From the NCBI GenBank assembly GCA_028571685.1, contig CM053140.1, forward strand, positions 221,979,323 through 222,043,322: 64,000 bases of DNA, given 5' to 3'. The notes beneath the pieces were generated by a model, which had not been told where the DNA came from, made no database searches, and saw nothing but the letters and a program-made list of their open reading frames with translations. The DNA comes from Heterohyrax brucei (taxonomy: Eukaryota > Chordata > Mammalia > Hyracoidea > Procaviidae). This document shows positions 22,715-34,890 of this stretch, piece by piece. The first letter of the stretch is position 1. Each line of letters opens with the position of its first letter. The position numbers and the translations under genes were made by a program.

Positions 22715-22922
22715 ACCAAACCAGTTGCCATTAAGTCAGTTCTGTGTCATGGTGATCCCATGTATGTCAGAGTTGAATCATGATTCAGTGGGTTTTCAAT
22801 GGCTGATATTTTGGAAATATATCACCAGGCCTTTTTTTCAAGGCACATCTGGGTGCACTCTAACTACCAAGATCTCAGTTAGCACCTGAACACTTAACTG
22901 TTTGTGCTGCCCAGGGAGCCCT
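22715..22922 (-). repeat. AfroSINE-related, antisense
   Basis: From left: antisense tail 'ccaaaccagttgccattaag', middle module 'gggttttcaatggctgatat', and antisense tRNA-like head ending 'ctgcccagggagccc'. About 208 bp, the same longer form as at 21455. Confidence 0.75.
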
Positions 22923-23667
22923 AAGCCTACCACAAATTGAACTAATTCTTTTATGTTATTTCTTCTTCTTTTTGAAACAGAAAGACTCATCCAAGTCTCA
23001 CATCAGCAATCAGGCATTTATCTTCATAGGTTATTGACTCCTGTGTGAATCATGGTTCAAAACTGTAAGCAGTGGAAAAAATATTGGTTAAGTAAGCAGA
23101 GAAAGAATTTACTGAAAGGATATAAGTGAGTTCATGAAATCTATGGGAGGGTTTATTAAACAAACTTGCTCCAGTGTTGCAGGAGCAATAGCTGCAAACA
23201 CTGAAGTAGACTTAATATAGTGGGAAAGCCACTGGTCTAATGGATGTCACAGTTGCCAAGCACATTGCTACTGTGTCCCAAACTTGCCTTGTAATCAACG
23301 GTGGCTCAAAGTTTGATACCCCCACCATTACCTTCACCAGAAAATGTATTCCACAGGATCTCACTCCCTGTTTCTTGAGTAGCTCAATTGTTACTCAGAA
23401 TTCCCAGAAGATGTTTTTGAAAAGGTGGCACTCAGATCACATTTCTGTACTCTAGTTGCAAAGACTAGAAAAAATGTGCTTTCAGGTTTCTGTCTCAGAA
23501 AGGCAGAAATAAAATACGGAAAACTACTCAAACATAGGAAGGGTTTTAAGATTTGGCCAAGGAAAAAGAATTGCCAGTGTTTACTGTAACTTTAAGTAGG
23601 TGTTCAGAGAAGGGCATACATGTTGGGTTAGTATGTGTGCCAGTGAGGTGGGTAAAGCTGGAACATG
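22923..23667. other. Non-coding sequence, no recognised element
   Basis: No motif, LTR end or SINE tail is seen. The 71-codon frame at 23240-23455 has no recognisable domain and is not supported by any gene context. Confidence 0.5.
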
Positions 23668-23815
23668 AAGTTGATTTTGACTCATAGAGACCCCAGAGGG
23701 CTTTCTAAGTCTTAAGTGTCTGTGGACACAGGCTGCCACATATTCTCCCATGGAGTTTCAGACTGTTGATCTTTCAGTTCGTAGTAGATCGCTTTTGGCT
23801 AAACCAATATATTAC
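23668..23815 (-). repeat. AfroSINE, antisense
   Basis: 'gttgattttgactcatagag' is the inverted tail and 'gttgatctttcagttcgtag' the inverted B-box region. About 148 bp, moderately diverged. Confidence 0.7.
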
Positions 23816-24489
23816 GTTTAACCCTGGTAAAGTTCAGTAATAATTAAGTACACAACCATTTTTAATGTCCAATCATTTTGTGTATTTAAATTAAATCATA
23901 TTCAGTATGATTTTTGCTTCTTTTTTCAAGTTTACTATCCTATTCTTTAGGAAATGCTCCACGCAGTATTTGTAACGTCCAGTTTTCTTTTTACCTCTCA
24001 TTAACAGTTGATAATGCTATGCATTGCTTACTGTTCTTTCTGGCAAATCTGTAAACTGTGATGATACACAGCAATTCTGAGAGACATTTTAGAAGGAGAC
24101 CCTATGTTTCATCTCTTGTGTCCAACACTTAATAGAGTCTCAGAAAATACCCACTGAACAATTTTATCTGTGAATGATGGGTAGAATAATGGGGATACAG
24201 CAAAACTCTGTGTTTGTTTCCCACACAGAAATGTTATTTTTCTTTGTTGCTTCCTTAGGCACATGATTTATATATTTATCGCCCATTCTAAACCTTATGG
24301 AGATGCCATAAACTGACTGATAACAGTTTTGAAGACAGGAGACTCCGAAAATAGACGTTAGTTCTCAAAATGTAGGTTGAAGCTAAGAATGCTTTATTTT
24401 GTTTGGCTTTTATATCTTATAATTAAAATGGAGCTGGGAGTAGGCAGATGGTATGCTCCTTTAAGACTGTCAAATGCATTCCACTTAGG

Positions 24490-24635
24490 ATTTTTTTTTT
24501 CCAATAAAAAAAAGGAGACCTAGAGAGTTTACATGACTTGCTCCAAACTTATGGCAGCAGTGGTGGGAGCAGACACAGAATTTCTTAGGTTTCAGTTCAT
24601 AGTTACTTTCCAGCTACATAATGCTGCCCTTTTAG
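24490..24635 (+). repeat. MIR-type SINE fossil
   Basis: 'ggagacctagagagtttaca', 'tgacttgctccaaacttatg' and 'agctacataatgctgcc' follow the word order of an ancient mammalian MIR. Confidence 0.6.
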
Positions 24636-24721
24636 TCTACATTATATGAGAAAGTGTAGAGTTTCTAATATTTTATCTAAATATGAAATTAAATGTGTTA
24701 CTTAACCAGAGGATGAAATTG

Positions 24722-25050
24722 TTAGGTGAGGTATTAATGGTTCAGCGCTAGAAATCTTGCCTTGCACGCAGGTAGCATAGGTTTGATTTCCTGGTCTATG
24801 TACTTTATGCACAGCCACCACCATCTGTCAGTGGAAGCTTAAGTGTTGCTGTGATGCTGAACAGTGAAGTTACCAGACTGAGATGGATTAGAAAGAAAGG
24901 CCTGGCAACCTACTTGCTAAAATCAGCCAAATGAAAACCCTGTGGGTCACGGTGATCTGGCAGGAGCAGTTAGCATTCTGTTATGCTGTGTACAGTCACC
25001 ATGAGTCAGTGGCTGACCCCACAGCACTTGAATAACAGTAACAACAAAAC
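24722..25050 (+). repeat. tRNA/RTE-type SINE, full length (~330 bp)
   Basis: This is the best full copy of the longer class. It has a tRNA-like head with B-box 'ggtttgatttcc', then 'cacagccaccaccatctgtc', 'gtggaagcttaagtgttgct', 'gaaaggcctggcaacctact', 'tgaaaaccctgtgggtcacg', the RTE-like 3' end 'ccatgagtcagtggctgacc' and an AACAGTAACAAC tail. A Pol III head joined to a LINE-like tail is the standard arrangement for a LINE-dependent SINE. Confidence 0.85.
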
Positions 25051-25159
25051 AAAAACATAGCCTCATGATGGGGAAAGAGCACTAGATTAACACAAAAAGT
25101 CCTAAAGCATTTTAGGGATTATGTTGCACAATCTCTCTTAAGCAGGAGTTCCATCCACA

Positions 25160-25365
25160 GCACCTGCTGTGCGTTTGAATGCAGAGGCTCCTCTCGGGTC
25201 TGCCACTTCCTAACTGTGCTCCTTTGCATTTATTTCCTGTAATCTTCACCACCTCATTTGTTAAGCAAGGATAATAATATCTGGCCCAGCTGACTTAACA
25301 AGGTGACTATGAGGATACAATAACCCAGTACGTGAGTGCTTTTTGAATATAGTTATATAAATACT
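25160..25365 (+). repeat. MIR SINE, long copy
   Basis: Clear MIR order: 'tttgaatgcagaggctcctc', 'tctgccacttcctaactgtg', 'cacctcatttgttaagcaag', 'gataataatatctggcccag', 'gtgactatgaggatacaata'. Confidence 0.8.
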
Positions 25366-26534
25366 GCATATAATTTCTCTGGAAAGATTCTTGGAGGCCA
25401 TATCATTATAGAAAGTGAACTTCTCAAAGAATCCCTGTGAATAAGTCTGAAGTACTATCCACTACCCATCATTAAGACTAACCAGGAAAACACTCTTCTG
25501 AATTTGTAGACATCTGTATTGCCATTTCAGTCTGCTGGGGCTTTTGTTCACCTACCACTTTGAGATTCTGACTTGTCTCTCTGACTCTAATGTGAAGGAT
25601 CAAAGGCTAGAGATGTTTCTCCTCTGTTCTTGAGACAGACCTGCAAGGGAGTTTCAAAGAAATGGAAGGCTGTATCCTGGGCCTGAAATAGTTGGTAAAT
25701 AGGCCAGTGAACTCTTTTTTTTGTTTGTTTTATTGAAGCACTGTCAGATTATTTATGTGGTAGAATTAAGGTATCCATTAGCATGGATGTGAAAAGGGTG
25801 ACTGGGAGAGAATTCCTGGTGAGTTCACCACTGTAAGTTGGGGAGCAAGCTGAGAATGTATGTCTGCCTGATTCCAGCCTCTTTTCTTTTCACTGTACCA
25901 GGCAGGCAGCTTGAATAAAGAAAAGGAAAAAAAGCTGAGCAAAACCAAGGCTAAGAGCCAACTGGGAGAAGAAATAGAGTTGTAAGATTTTAGAAGAGTA
26001 CTTAAATTCTGTAGTTAAAATGGAAAAGGACATGAAGAAGTAACTTCAAGGAGTTTACAAAAAGAGAAAACAGTTTATAGCTCTCTTAGCTTGTGGATTT
26101 GGAGGGTTGTTAGTAAATTTTATTGTTTTAATTTGAGAATGAATCAGCATTGCTTTGGGCAGCACAGCTGTCACTGCCAGCAAGAGAATAACACAAGATT
26201 AGATTCAGCAGACAACTTTGGAAAAAGACGATTTCATTTTTCTCTCTCACTTGCCCAGGTCTTATTCCCAGCCTTTCAGTTCACGGGATGGCTGAAGTTT
26301 TTAAGAGATGGGAAATTACACGTGAAGTGACTTAGTAAACTGATTCTATGCATCATTTAGAGTAGCAAGTATAAAGCTGTCAAATCAACCACTATTTATG
26401 TTGACTCCTCTATTACTAAATGGGATGGCTATTATTTAAGACCATCATAATCATATTATGTGATCAAATGGATAAAAATCAAACAGTAAAATGGGCTGTA
26501 CTCCACCTTTGCCTTCTTTATCTTGGTAAATAGT
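25366..26534. other. Non-coding sequence, no recognised element
   Basis: The only frame of note (79 codons at 26091-26330) lacks any motif and has no supporting neighbours. Confidence 0.5.
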
Positions 26535-26730
26535 GCTTTGTTAGCTATTGAGCCCACCCCCAACTTCAGGAGACCCCGTGTGTTACAGAGTATAACTGCT
26601 TCCTACAGTTTTCTTGGCTGTAATCTTTACAGAAGCAGATCGTCAGGTCTTTCTCCCACAGAGTCACTGAGTTAGTTTGAACTTTCAACTCTTTTGGTTA
26701 GTAGAAGACTACAAACTACCTATGTCATCA
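26535..26730 (-). repeat. AfroSINE-related, antisense, long form
   Basis: 'gtgttacagagtataactgc', 'agaagcagatcgtcaggtct' and 'ctcttttggttagtagaaga' are the inverted body, middle module and tRNA-like head. The tail is degraded. Confidence 0.7.
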
Positions 26731-26930
26731 GGCTTTACTCTCTTATAAAGTGTGCGCATTATTAAGGTTGCTAGAGTTAGCAAATAAAAATACAGAACAC
26801 CTAGTTAAATTTTTTTAGTATGCGTCCTATGAAATGTTAAGGAAATAATTACACCAAAAAATTATTTGTTGTTTATCTGAAATTAAACCTTAATTAGGTG
26901 CCCTGCATTTTATCTGGCAAACTATCTATC

Positions 26931-26967
26931 CATGAGTCGGATCCGACTCAACGGCACTTGGCCTGGC
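26931..26967 (+). repeat. Tail-only SINE fragment (C)
   Basis: A 37-base tail with the intact palindrome GAGTCGGATCCGACTC, then AACGGCACTTGGCCTGGC, almost identical in extent to fragment A. No SINE body upstream. A possible 5-6 nt flank match (TATCC) is too short to be convincing. Confidence 0.75.
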
Positions 26968-27029
26968 ATATCCACTTTCTTACTTGAGGCTAACAACAAA
27001 TTTTGAGTTGGCTAGGAATTATGATAGGA

Positions 27030-27160
27030 AACCCTGGTGGTATAGCAGTTAATTGGTATGGCTGCTTACCAGGTGCTCTTGGAAACTCTATGTGGAAGTT
27101 CTACTCTGTCCTATAGTGTCTCTGTGAGCCAGAATAGATTCAAGGGCACTTTTTAAAATT
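27030..27160 (+). repeat. AfroSINE with internal deletion
   Basis: Head 'ggaaaccctggtggtatagc' and tail half 'gttctactctgtcctatagt...gtgagccagaatagattcaa' are present. The B-box section is missing (head runs directly into 'caggtgctcttggaaactct'). Confidence 0.8.
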
Positions 27161-27527
27161 TTTGGGGGGAGTTATGATCATAATTTTCAAATAGAAAAAG
27201 CCCAAACACTTTAAGTGACTTTCCAACTGCTCTCTTAAGTCTTTGGCTACACAGTGGTACCTATTATCATAGCCTACATATGTCAGGAAACTTTCAGCAG
27301 AGTAGAAGACAGAGAGATAGAGAGAGGAAGAGAGTTAATAATGGGGAGATAGAAGACATCTCTGATACTGGAAAAGAAAAGATCTCTGATATTGGAAAAA
27401 CTATCTCTGCAGGTGGGATAGACTACAGATTCCAAAGAATTATGTTGGCAATGTGTTTGATTTCGACAAGATCAATAATCAAGGCATCAGACTGAGAGCA
27501 ACGCATGATAACAGGGATCCTCTCAAT

Positions 27528-27600
27528 AGAGGAGCCCTCGTGACACAGTGGTTAAGTCCTTGTCTGCTAACTCAAAGGCCAACAAAGTGTTCTAGGGGAA
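27528..27600 (+). repeat. AfroSINE head only
   Basis: 'gagccctcgtgacacagtgg' to 'tgctaactcaaaggccaaca' is a tRNA-like head. The body and tail are absent, the converse of the tail-only fragments. Confidence 0.65.
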
Positions 27601-27714
27601 ACTTAGTTATTTAGGGAAGAGAATGGGGATATTAGCCACAGGTGAGAGTTGAGCAGCCAAGTCCAACCCTTAGAGAATGCAAAGAAGAAATAAAGTACCA
27701 GATACCTTACAAAG

Positions 27715-27920
27715 CTCTGGAAGCACATTGGTAAGCCCTTGGCTACAAATTAAAAGTTAAAAGGTTGATGGTTTGAACCCATCAGCTACTTTGCAAGAGA
27801 AAGATGTGGCAGTCTGCTTCCATAAAGATTTACACCCTTGGAAACCTACAGGACAGTTTTACTCTGTCTGAGTTTGAAATTGACTTGATAGGGACAGGTT
27901 GGTTTGTGTGTTCATTTGTT
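27715..27920 (+). repeat. AfroSINE-related, long form
   Basis: Head, B-box 'gatggtttgaacccatcagc', middle module 'gagaaagatgtggcagtctg', then 'caggacagttttactctgtc' and a degraded tail before a T-rich 3' end. About 205 bp. Confidence 0.8.
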
Positions 27921-28095
27921 TGTTCACTCGTTTGTTTTTTTTTTTTGGACCAGATACTGTGATGACACAGAGGAAGGAATGTTTGAGTTGTGTTTCAGAA
28001 GTAGAAGGAAGACTGCTGGCAGCCACTCAGGGAAGAAAGAACACTAAAGGATAAAGTTTCCTTCTCTTTTTCTTTCACTAAAACCTACCATATCA

Positions 28096-28131
28096 CATGA
28101 GTGGGATCCGACTCAACGGCACTTGGCTTAG
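28096..28131 (+). repeat. Tail-only SINE fragment (D) with target duplication
   Basis: A tail of about 36 bases with one change in the palindrome (GAGTGGGATCCGACTC). Flanks match: 28078-28092 and 28132-28146 agree at 12 of 15 positions, with the first nine (CTAAAACCT) identical. That is the mark of LINE-mediated integration of an RNA carrying only the tail. Confidence 0.75.
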
Positions 28132-28938
28132 CTAAAACCTGCCGGATAGATTTAAAGATTAAATGACAAAAAATAAAAAATGCAAGACTATGTAAATGTA
28201 CACTGAACTGGTCTGAGTGGGTATAGACTTTCTTACCTAAAATGACGAGATACCTTTCTATTACTATTGCACTTCAGATGAAGATTTATAGAACAAATCA
28301 GATTTCATTAAAGAGTGAATACACGTATTGTTTCTTGATATTAGATCTTCAGTGCTGTCATATGTCAATACTCTCTTTTCTTAACCTTTAGTTCCCTATT
28401 ACTAGCTTTCCTGTTCCCTCTGTCTTCTAGTCCTTACCCTCAGCTGGTATCACCCTTTAGTCCTGTTCTCTTTTATGGATCTGTCTAATTTTAGGCTGAA
28501 GGAAGAGCCTCAGGAAGTCATTGACTTTTCTCAGCATAAATTGAACAAAAGAAAACTCAAAGCAAACTATTTTAACCACATGAACGTATATGTATTTTTT
28601 TATTTTGCCACATATCATAAAAAACTGGATAGTCAGTTGCCAAATGGGAAAACATTTCCAATATGTATGCCTGAATATATGTATTTTTACTATTTAAAAA
28701 AATATTTATAACCATTAACATCTATTTTGGTAGGAGAAAGTCAGTGCTAGTGAAAATATAATATAAATTATGTGTCACTTGAAGTAAATTCTATATAGTC
28801 TGTTAGATTAGCAATTGGCTATTTTACAGTGGCTCAAAAACTGTATAAGCTCTGATAAAATAATGCCACATTTAGGAATTATTTCTGAGGTATTAATTAG
28901 AAATTCAAATGCAATTTATTTGTAAAACTTTAAAATGA

Positions 28939-28970
28939 GCCAAGTGCTGTAGAGTCGGAGCTGACTCATG
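28939..28970 (-). repeat. Tail-only SINE fragment (E), antisense
   Basis: 'gccaagtgctgtagagtcgg' then AGCTGACTCATG is the inverted tail. The palindrome carries a single change (GAGTCGGAGCTGACTC). No clear duplication at the flanks. Confidence 0.65.
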
Positions 28971-29136
28971 CATAACCTAAATGTCTTATCATATGGATTA
29001 CTTAAGTAAGCCACTTGTACCTAGAGAACAGAATATTAGATAACTCCAAGAAGTTCTACTTTTTTTGGATATACCATAATGGGGACATTCTTCAGATAAA
29101 CAATTAAGTAGAAAACAAAGGGAAAAACTGTCTGTC

Positions 29137-29177
29137 TATATATATACATATATATATGCATATATATATGTATATAT
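29137..29177. repeat. TA-rich microsatellite
   Basis: Alternating TA/CA/GT runs of about 40 bp, near-palindromic around a central TGCA. Confidence 0.85.
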
Positions 29178-30562
29178 GGGAAAATACATATACACTTACC
29201 TAAAAGAACCTCACTACAACAATAATGAATATATGAGTGGTTTCAGTATTTCCCTATTTATTTTATACATTCCTTTCTTATAACTTTCTAGAGCTTAAAT
29301 TTAATATTTTGAAATTAAACTTTTTAATTAAATACAACATATATTGAAAAGTTTACAGATCAGAAATGACCAACTGGATGAATCTTGACAAGTCTGAACA
29401 CATTCTTGTAACAACTACGCAGCTCAATAAACAACACACAGTCAGCATTCTCCCAGTTGCTATCCTGATCTCTACTACCTGATTTTGAACTTTTTAAAAA
29501 GTGAAACAGGTGGAACCAATATGGCGGACTAGACACACATCTCCACAATTCCCTCTGAAAACTAAGGCCTGGATTGATAATTGAATGGAACACTTAGGAT
29601 ACCCAGGGAGCCCTAGAATGTAACATAGGGTTCTCAGATAGGACTACACATCACTAAATGGGAAATCACCTCTCTCTGACAAGGCAGAGCATGCTGAGCC
29701 CTGCGCCTGCTGATTTGCTGCTTGAGCAGACTGCAGGTGCTGACACTTTTTTCTTTTTTTTATTGTGTTCTGTGGAATGTGGGGGATGGCATGAGCCAGC
29801 AAATACGCTGAACTGCAGTGCGAAAGTAAACAGTGTACAGCACAGCAGAGAGACAATGTGTGGAATAGCTACCTTTTGAGAGTCTGTCTCCTGACTGAGT
29901 GCACTACTGCCCCCTTCCTCATGTTTGAACTCCATTATAGCTTCTGCTGTACCGCTATGGGAACAGAAGCTCTGATGGGACATCCTGGTTGGCTGGGAGG
30001 CAGAGTCTCCCAACTGGCAGCCTCATCAGGAGCTAATTCCCAAGCTGACAAGAAGTCCACTCCAGAAAGTGCTTTTCCATCTGAGAGGATGTGTTTAGCA
30101 CAGAGTTGCCTTACAGGGAAGGCTGAGGTGAGGATGTCAGCAAGGTTGTAAACCTTCCCTACTTTGAACTACATCATAGCATTTGGAGACAGCCAAAGAG
30201 GTGCTTCCATTGTCAGCCAGAAGGCAGAGCCTCCCAAAACTGATAGTCTGACTGATTTGGGCAGCTATCAGACAGTCCCTAGCTTTTGAAAATAAGACTG
30301 CCTGAAGAAATAACTGCTGAGTGGCCAGGTGGCATCTCTTCCAGCCTTTATTGACCCACATCATAGGGTCAGTTGACAACCTCCCAGGAATTCCATAAGT
30401 AGGATGCCATCTTTGCCAGCCAGGAAGCAGACCCTGAGCCCCCTAGAGAGTCTACTGCAGCCAATCACTAGAGTATACAGAGGATGCTGGTGACCAACTC
30501 TCTTCTCAGAACTATGCCTCAGCTCCTGTTAAGGTAGCACCAAGAAAATAAACAGCTCCTAT

Positions 30563-31490
30563 ATGGCCCAAAGGCAACAAACTATTCCTAACCATTGTAA
30601 GAAACAGTCTACCATGGCTCTGCAAAACTCTCAAAATAAAGATTCAAAAAACTACCCAGATTAAGAATGCTTTCTGAAATTACCAGAGGTCAAGAACAAA
30701 AGAAATATATAAAGAGCACTCCTAGAGATTAAACAAAATGCAGCAGAGCAAAATGAAAACTTAAGCAAGCTATTTGAACTGATAGAACATCAATGATCTG
30801 AAATGCAGCAGATCAATAACAAAATTACAGAAATAGGCAATTCAATCTAAACCCAAAAGAGCAGAATGGAGGAGATGGAAGTTAGAGTCTGTGACCTTGA
30901 AGACAGAGCAACTGACACTAGCATTTACAAGGAGAAATCAGAGAAAAGAAATAAGAAAAATGAAGAAGTATTAAGAAAAACATGGGACTGTATCAAGAGG
31001 AATAATCTATGATTAACTGGAGTTCCTGAACAGGAAAGCATAGCTGAAAATACAGAGAGTATTGCTGTGGAGTTGATGATAGAAAAATTCCCTGAAATTA
31101 CAAAAGAAGAAAACATGGATATCCAATGTGTGTATCGAAGGCCACAAAAACTTGACCCCAAAAGAAAGACACCAAGACATATTACAATCAAGTTTAATAA
31201 AGTGAAATGTAAATAGATTCTCTTAAAGGCAGGGAGGCTCGAAACAAAGCTAACATTGAAAGAGAAACCTTGTAAGCTATTGTCTAACTTCTCAGCACAG
31301 ATGATGTTGTCACAGAGGGAGTGGGATAACACATTCAAAAGTTGAAGGAGAAAAACTTCCAACCACGAATTATATATCCTACAAACTGTCTCTCAAATAT
31401 TAAGATAAACTTAAGACATCCACAGAGAAACAGAATCTTAGGGAGTTTGTAAAAACAGACCATAAGAAATACTGAAAGAAGCTCTTTGCT
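30563..31490 (+). pseudogene. L1-A ORF1 pseudogene
   Basis: ORF1p is the RNA-binding coiled-coil chaperone of L1. The start ATG (MAQRQQT-like) aligns with that of L1-C. A stop interrupts the N-terminal part near 30656, and the Gln/Asn/Lys-rich coiled-coil region and C-terminal domain ('aattatatatcctacaaact', corresponding to RIIYPTKL) are recognisable in shifting frames. Not translatable as a single protein. Confidence 0.75.
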
Positions 31491-34414
31491 TACAAAAACA
31501 AAATCATTAAGTATATACTTAAGGAGGTAATACAGGGCACAGCATCCCAAAACCTACTCAGTTCAGGAAGTCAAAAACCTCAATGACAGCTACAATATTA
31601 AAAGAAAGGAACAAATGATCATATCATAAAAACTAAGACAGCATGACACTAAAAAGAGGGATATACTACAGTAGTTACAATCCTTTCAGATTGATAGGAA
31701 GTTAAAAAGATATGCAGAAGTCAAAATTGCATTTAAACTTAGTATAGTAGGAGGGATAATAAGGGTAACCACAAAGCACAATAACAACACAACACATCAA
31801 ATCATGAAATGTAAGACAGCAATCTCAACAACCACAAAACCAACACAGAAAAAGTGGAAAGGTCAACCCATGAAGAAGAATGACCCAGAGTAGAATATTA
31901 AGAGCAACACAGAAAAAAACCAACACATACACAGAATCAAAAAAAAATTCAAAATAACAGCACTAAATATATACCTCTCAATAATTACACCAGAGGTAAA
32001 TGCATTGAACACTCCAGTAAAGAGATAATGAGGGATATGCTGAATCAAAAGACAAGATTGGTCTATGTGTTGCTTACAAAACACACCTTAGACTTAAAGA
32101 AATGGGCAAACCGGAAATTAAAGGATGGAATAGCATATACCAAGCTAAAATATACAAAGAAGAGCATGTGTGACAATACTAAACTCAGATAAAATAGATT
32201 TTACTATAAAATCCACCATCATGGACAGGGATGGTCACTATTTTTTGCTGAAAGGTTCAGTACACAAGCAGGATTTAACAATATTAAATATTTACACACC
32301 CAATACGAGAGCATCTAAATTCATCAAACGAACACTGACTACATTGCAAATAGAGATAGATCATTCCACAGTAATAGTTGGAGACTTCAACATTCCACCT
32401 TCAGTAATGGACAAATCATCCAGAAAAAAGTACAGTAAAGACACAGGAGACCTTATTGCGACAATTAACCAACTAGATGTCATTGACATATACAGAAATT
32501 TTTATCCATCAACAGACAAGTACACATTCTTCTCTAATGTACATGGAACATATTCCAGAATAGACCCTGTGTTAGGACACAAAGCAAATTTCAACAAAAT
32601 CCAAACTACTGAATCATTGCAAAGTGTCTTCTGGACCATAAATCCATAAAATTCAGAATCAATGGAATTGACATATAAATTAGAATTCATGGAAACTGAA
32701 AAATGCCTTGCTCAAAAAGTTATGGGTTATATAAGAAATCAAGGACAAAATAAAGGAATTTATGGAATCAAATGAGAATTAAAACACATCATACCTAAAT
32801 CTATGGGATATAGCCAAAACAGTGCTCAGAGGTCAGTTTATCTCTATAAATGCACAGTCTGGAAGGAAGAAAGGACTCAAGCCAAAGAATTAACCCTGTA
32901 GCTTGAACAAGCAGAAAGAGAGCAACAAAACAACCCCTCAGGCACCAGAAGAAAATAGATTTATAAAGATTAGAGCAGAACTAAATGAATCACAGAATAG
33001 AACAATTGAAAAAATTAACAAAATCAAAAGCTGGATTTTAGAAAAGATCAACAGAATTGATAAACCATTGGTGAGGCTTAAAAAACAAAACCAGGAGAGG
33101 AAATAAATAACCCCAATAAGAAGTAAGATAGGAGATGTCACGACAGATGCAAATGAAATCAAAGGTATCATAACATAATACTATGAAAGGTTGTACTCTA
33201 AGAGATTTGAAAACCTACAGGAAATGGACAAATTTCTAGATTCATATCACCTAGAAAAATTATCACAAGGAGAAGTAGAACAACCTATTAAATCCATCAC
33301 AAAGGAAAAGATTGAAAAAATCAAGAAAAATTACCAAGCAAAAAACATCCTGGCCCAGATGGCTTCACTGGAGAATTCTACCAAACTCTCAGAGAAGAGT
33401 TAATTCCAATACTATTGACAGTATTTCACAGCATAGAAAAGAATAGAATACTCCCAAATTCATACTATGAAGCCAGCATAACCATGATACCAAAGCCAGA
33501 GAAAGAGCCAACAAAAAAAGGAGAGGTATAGACCAATATCATTCATGAATCTAGATGCAAAAATCTTCGAAACAAATCCTTGCTAATAGAATTCAACAAC
33601 ACATCAAAAAAAAAAAAAAAAAACCATCATGACCAAGTTGGATTCATACCAGGGATGCAAGTCTGGTTCAACATCAGAGAAACGATGTGATCAGTTACAT
33701 AAATAACGTAAAAGATAAGAATCACCTGATTTGGTCAATTGATAATGGAAAAGACATTTGACAAAGTCCAACACCCATTCATGCTAAAATCTTTCTGCAA
33801 AGTAGAAATAGAAGGGAAATTCCACAGTGCGGTAAGAGTCATCTATGCAAAGCCAACCATCTGCATCATTCTGAATAGAGAGAGACTGAAAGAATTCTCC
33901 TTGAGAGTGGGAATTAGCCAAGGATGCCCACTCTCACCACTTCTATTAAAGATTGTACTAGAAGTTCTAGCCTGAGCATTCAGACAAGACAAAGAAATAA
34001 AGGGCATCTGTGTTAAAAAATAAGAAGTAAAAATCTCCCTATTTGCAGATGATGTGATTGTATATGCAGAGAATTCCAAAGAATCCATAAGTAAACTATT
34101 TCAACTAATAGAAGAGTTCAGCTGCGTATCAGTATATAAAAGAAACGTAAGTAAATCAGTAGGATTCTTTTGTACCAACAAAGGGATCATCAAAGAAAAA
34201 CTCCCCAAATCAATACCATTTACTGTAGCCCCCAAGAAGATAAAATACACAGTAATAAATCTATCTAGACAAATCAAAGATCCATACAAAGAGAACTGCA
34301 AGACATTGCTGCAATAAGCGAAGAGAGACTCACATAAAGGGAGAAAGCTACTCTGTTCTTAGTACTTAGTACTGTGCAAAAGTCTATTTTACCCCAAGAC
34401 ATCTACATATACAA

Positions 34415-34431
34415 GCCAAAGCCAAGTGCCG
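34415..34431 (-). repeat. 17-nt SINE-tail micro-insertion (F) with duplication
   Basis: The inserted GCCAAAGCCAAGTGCCG is the complement of the extreme SINE tail. It sits between 13-bp repeats TCTACATATACAA (34402-34414) and TCTACATATAGAA (34432-34444), identical at 12 of 13 positions. L1-C at the same place reads 'gtatacaatgcaatcccaat' with no such insertion, so the empty site is known. Confidence 0.8.
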
Positions 34432-34856
34432 TCTACATATAGAAGGCAATCTAAATACAGACTCCAGTGAATTTTTTTTAATGAGTTGGAGAAACAAATC
34501 ACCAATTTTGTTTGGAAGTGGAAGAAACCCCAGATAAGCAAAGCACTACTAAAGAACAGGAACACAGTGGGAGTCCTCACACTAATTTACCTTAGAACCC
34601 ATTACACTGTAACAGTAATCAAAACAGCCTGGTACTGGTACAAAAAGAGACATATACACAAATAGAACAGAGTTGAGACCCCAGAGATGCCACCAGCCTC
34701 TTATGAACAGTTGATGTTTGACAAAGGCCCTAAGATGGTAAATTCGGGTAAAAACAGTCTCTTTAACAAATAGTGCTGGTAAAACTGGATATCCATCTGC
34801 CAGAAACTGAAAGAAGACACATATCTCACCCCTTACACAAAAACTAATCAAACTGG

Positions 34857-34890
34857 ATGCCAAGCCAAGCCAAATGCCATTGAGTCAGTC
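34857..34890 (-). repeat. 34-nt SINE-tail insertion (G) with duplication
   Basis: The inverted tail ('gccaagccaaatgccattga' then GTCAGTC) lies between AATCAAACTGG (34846-34856) and AATCAAATTGG (34891-34901), identical at 10 of 11 positions. The related L1-C sequence reads straight through this position. Confidence 0.8.

Noticed and set aside
24729-24790. tRNA genes at SINE heads
   Set aside because: The A/B-box-like sequence belongs to tRNA-derived SINE heads; no cloverleaf with intact acceptor stem is present.
31863-32084. Open frames of ~60-145 codons antisense to L1-A (for example 30925-31362 and 31863-32084)
   Set aside because: They are hydrophobic Phe/Leu/Ser-rich shadows of A-rich L1 coding sequence, with no domain and no shared frame between L1 copies.
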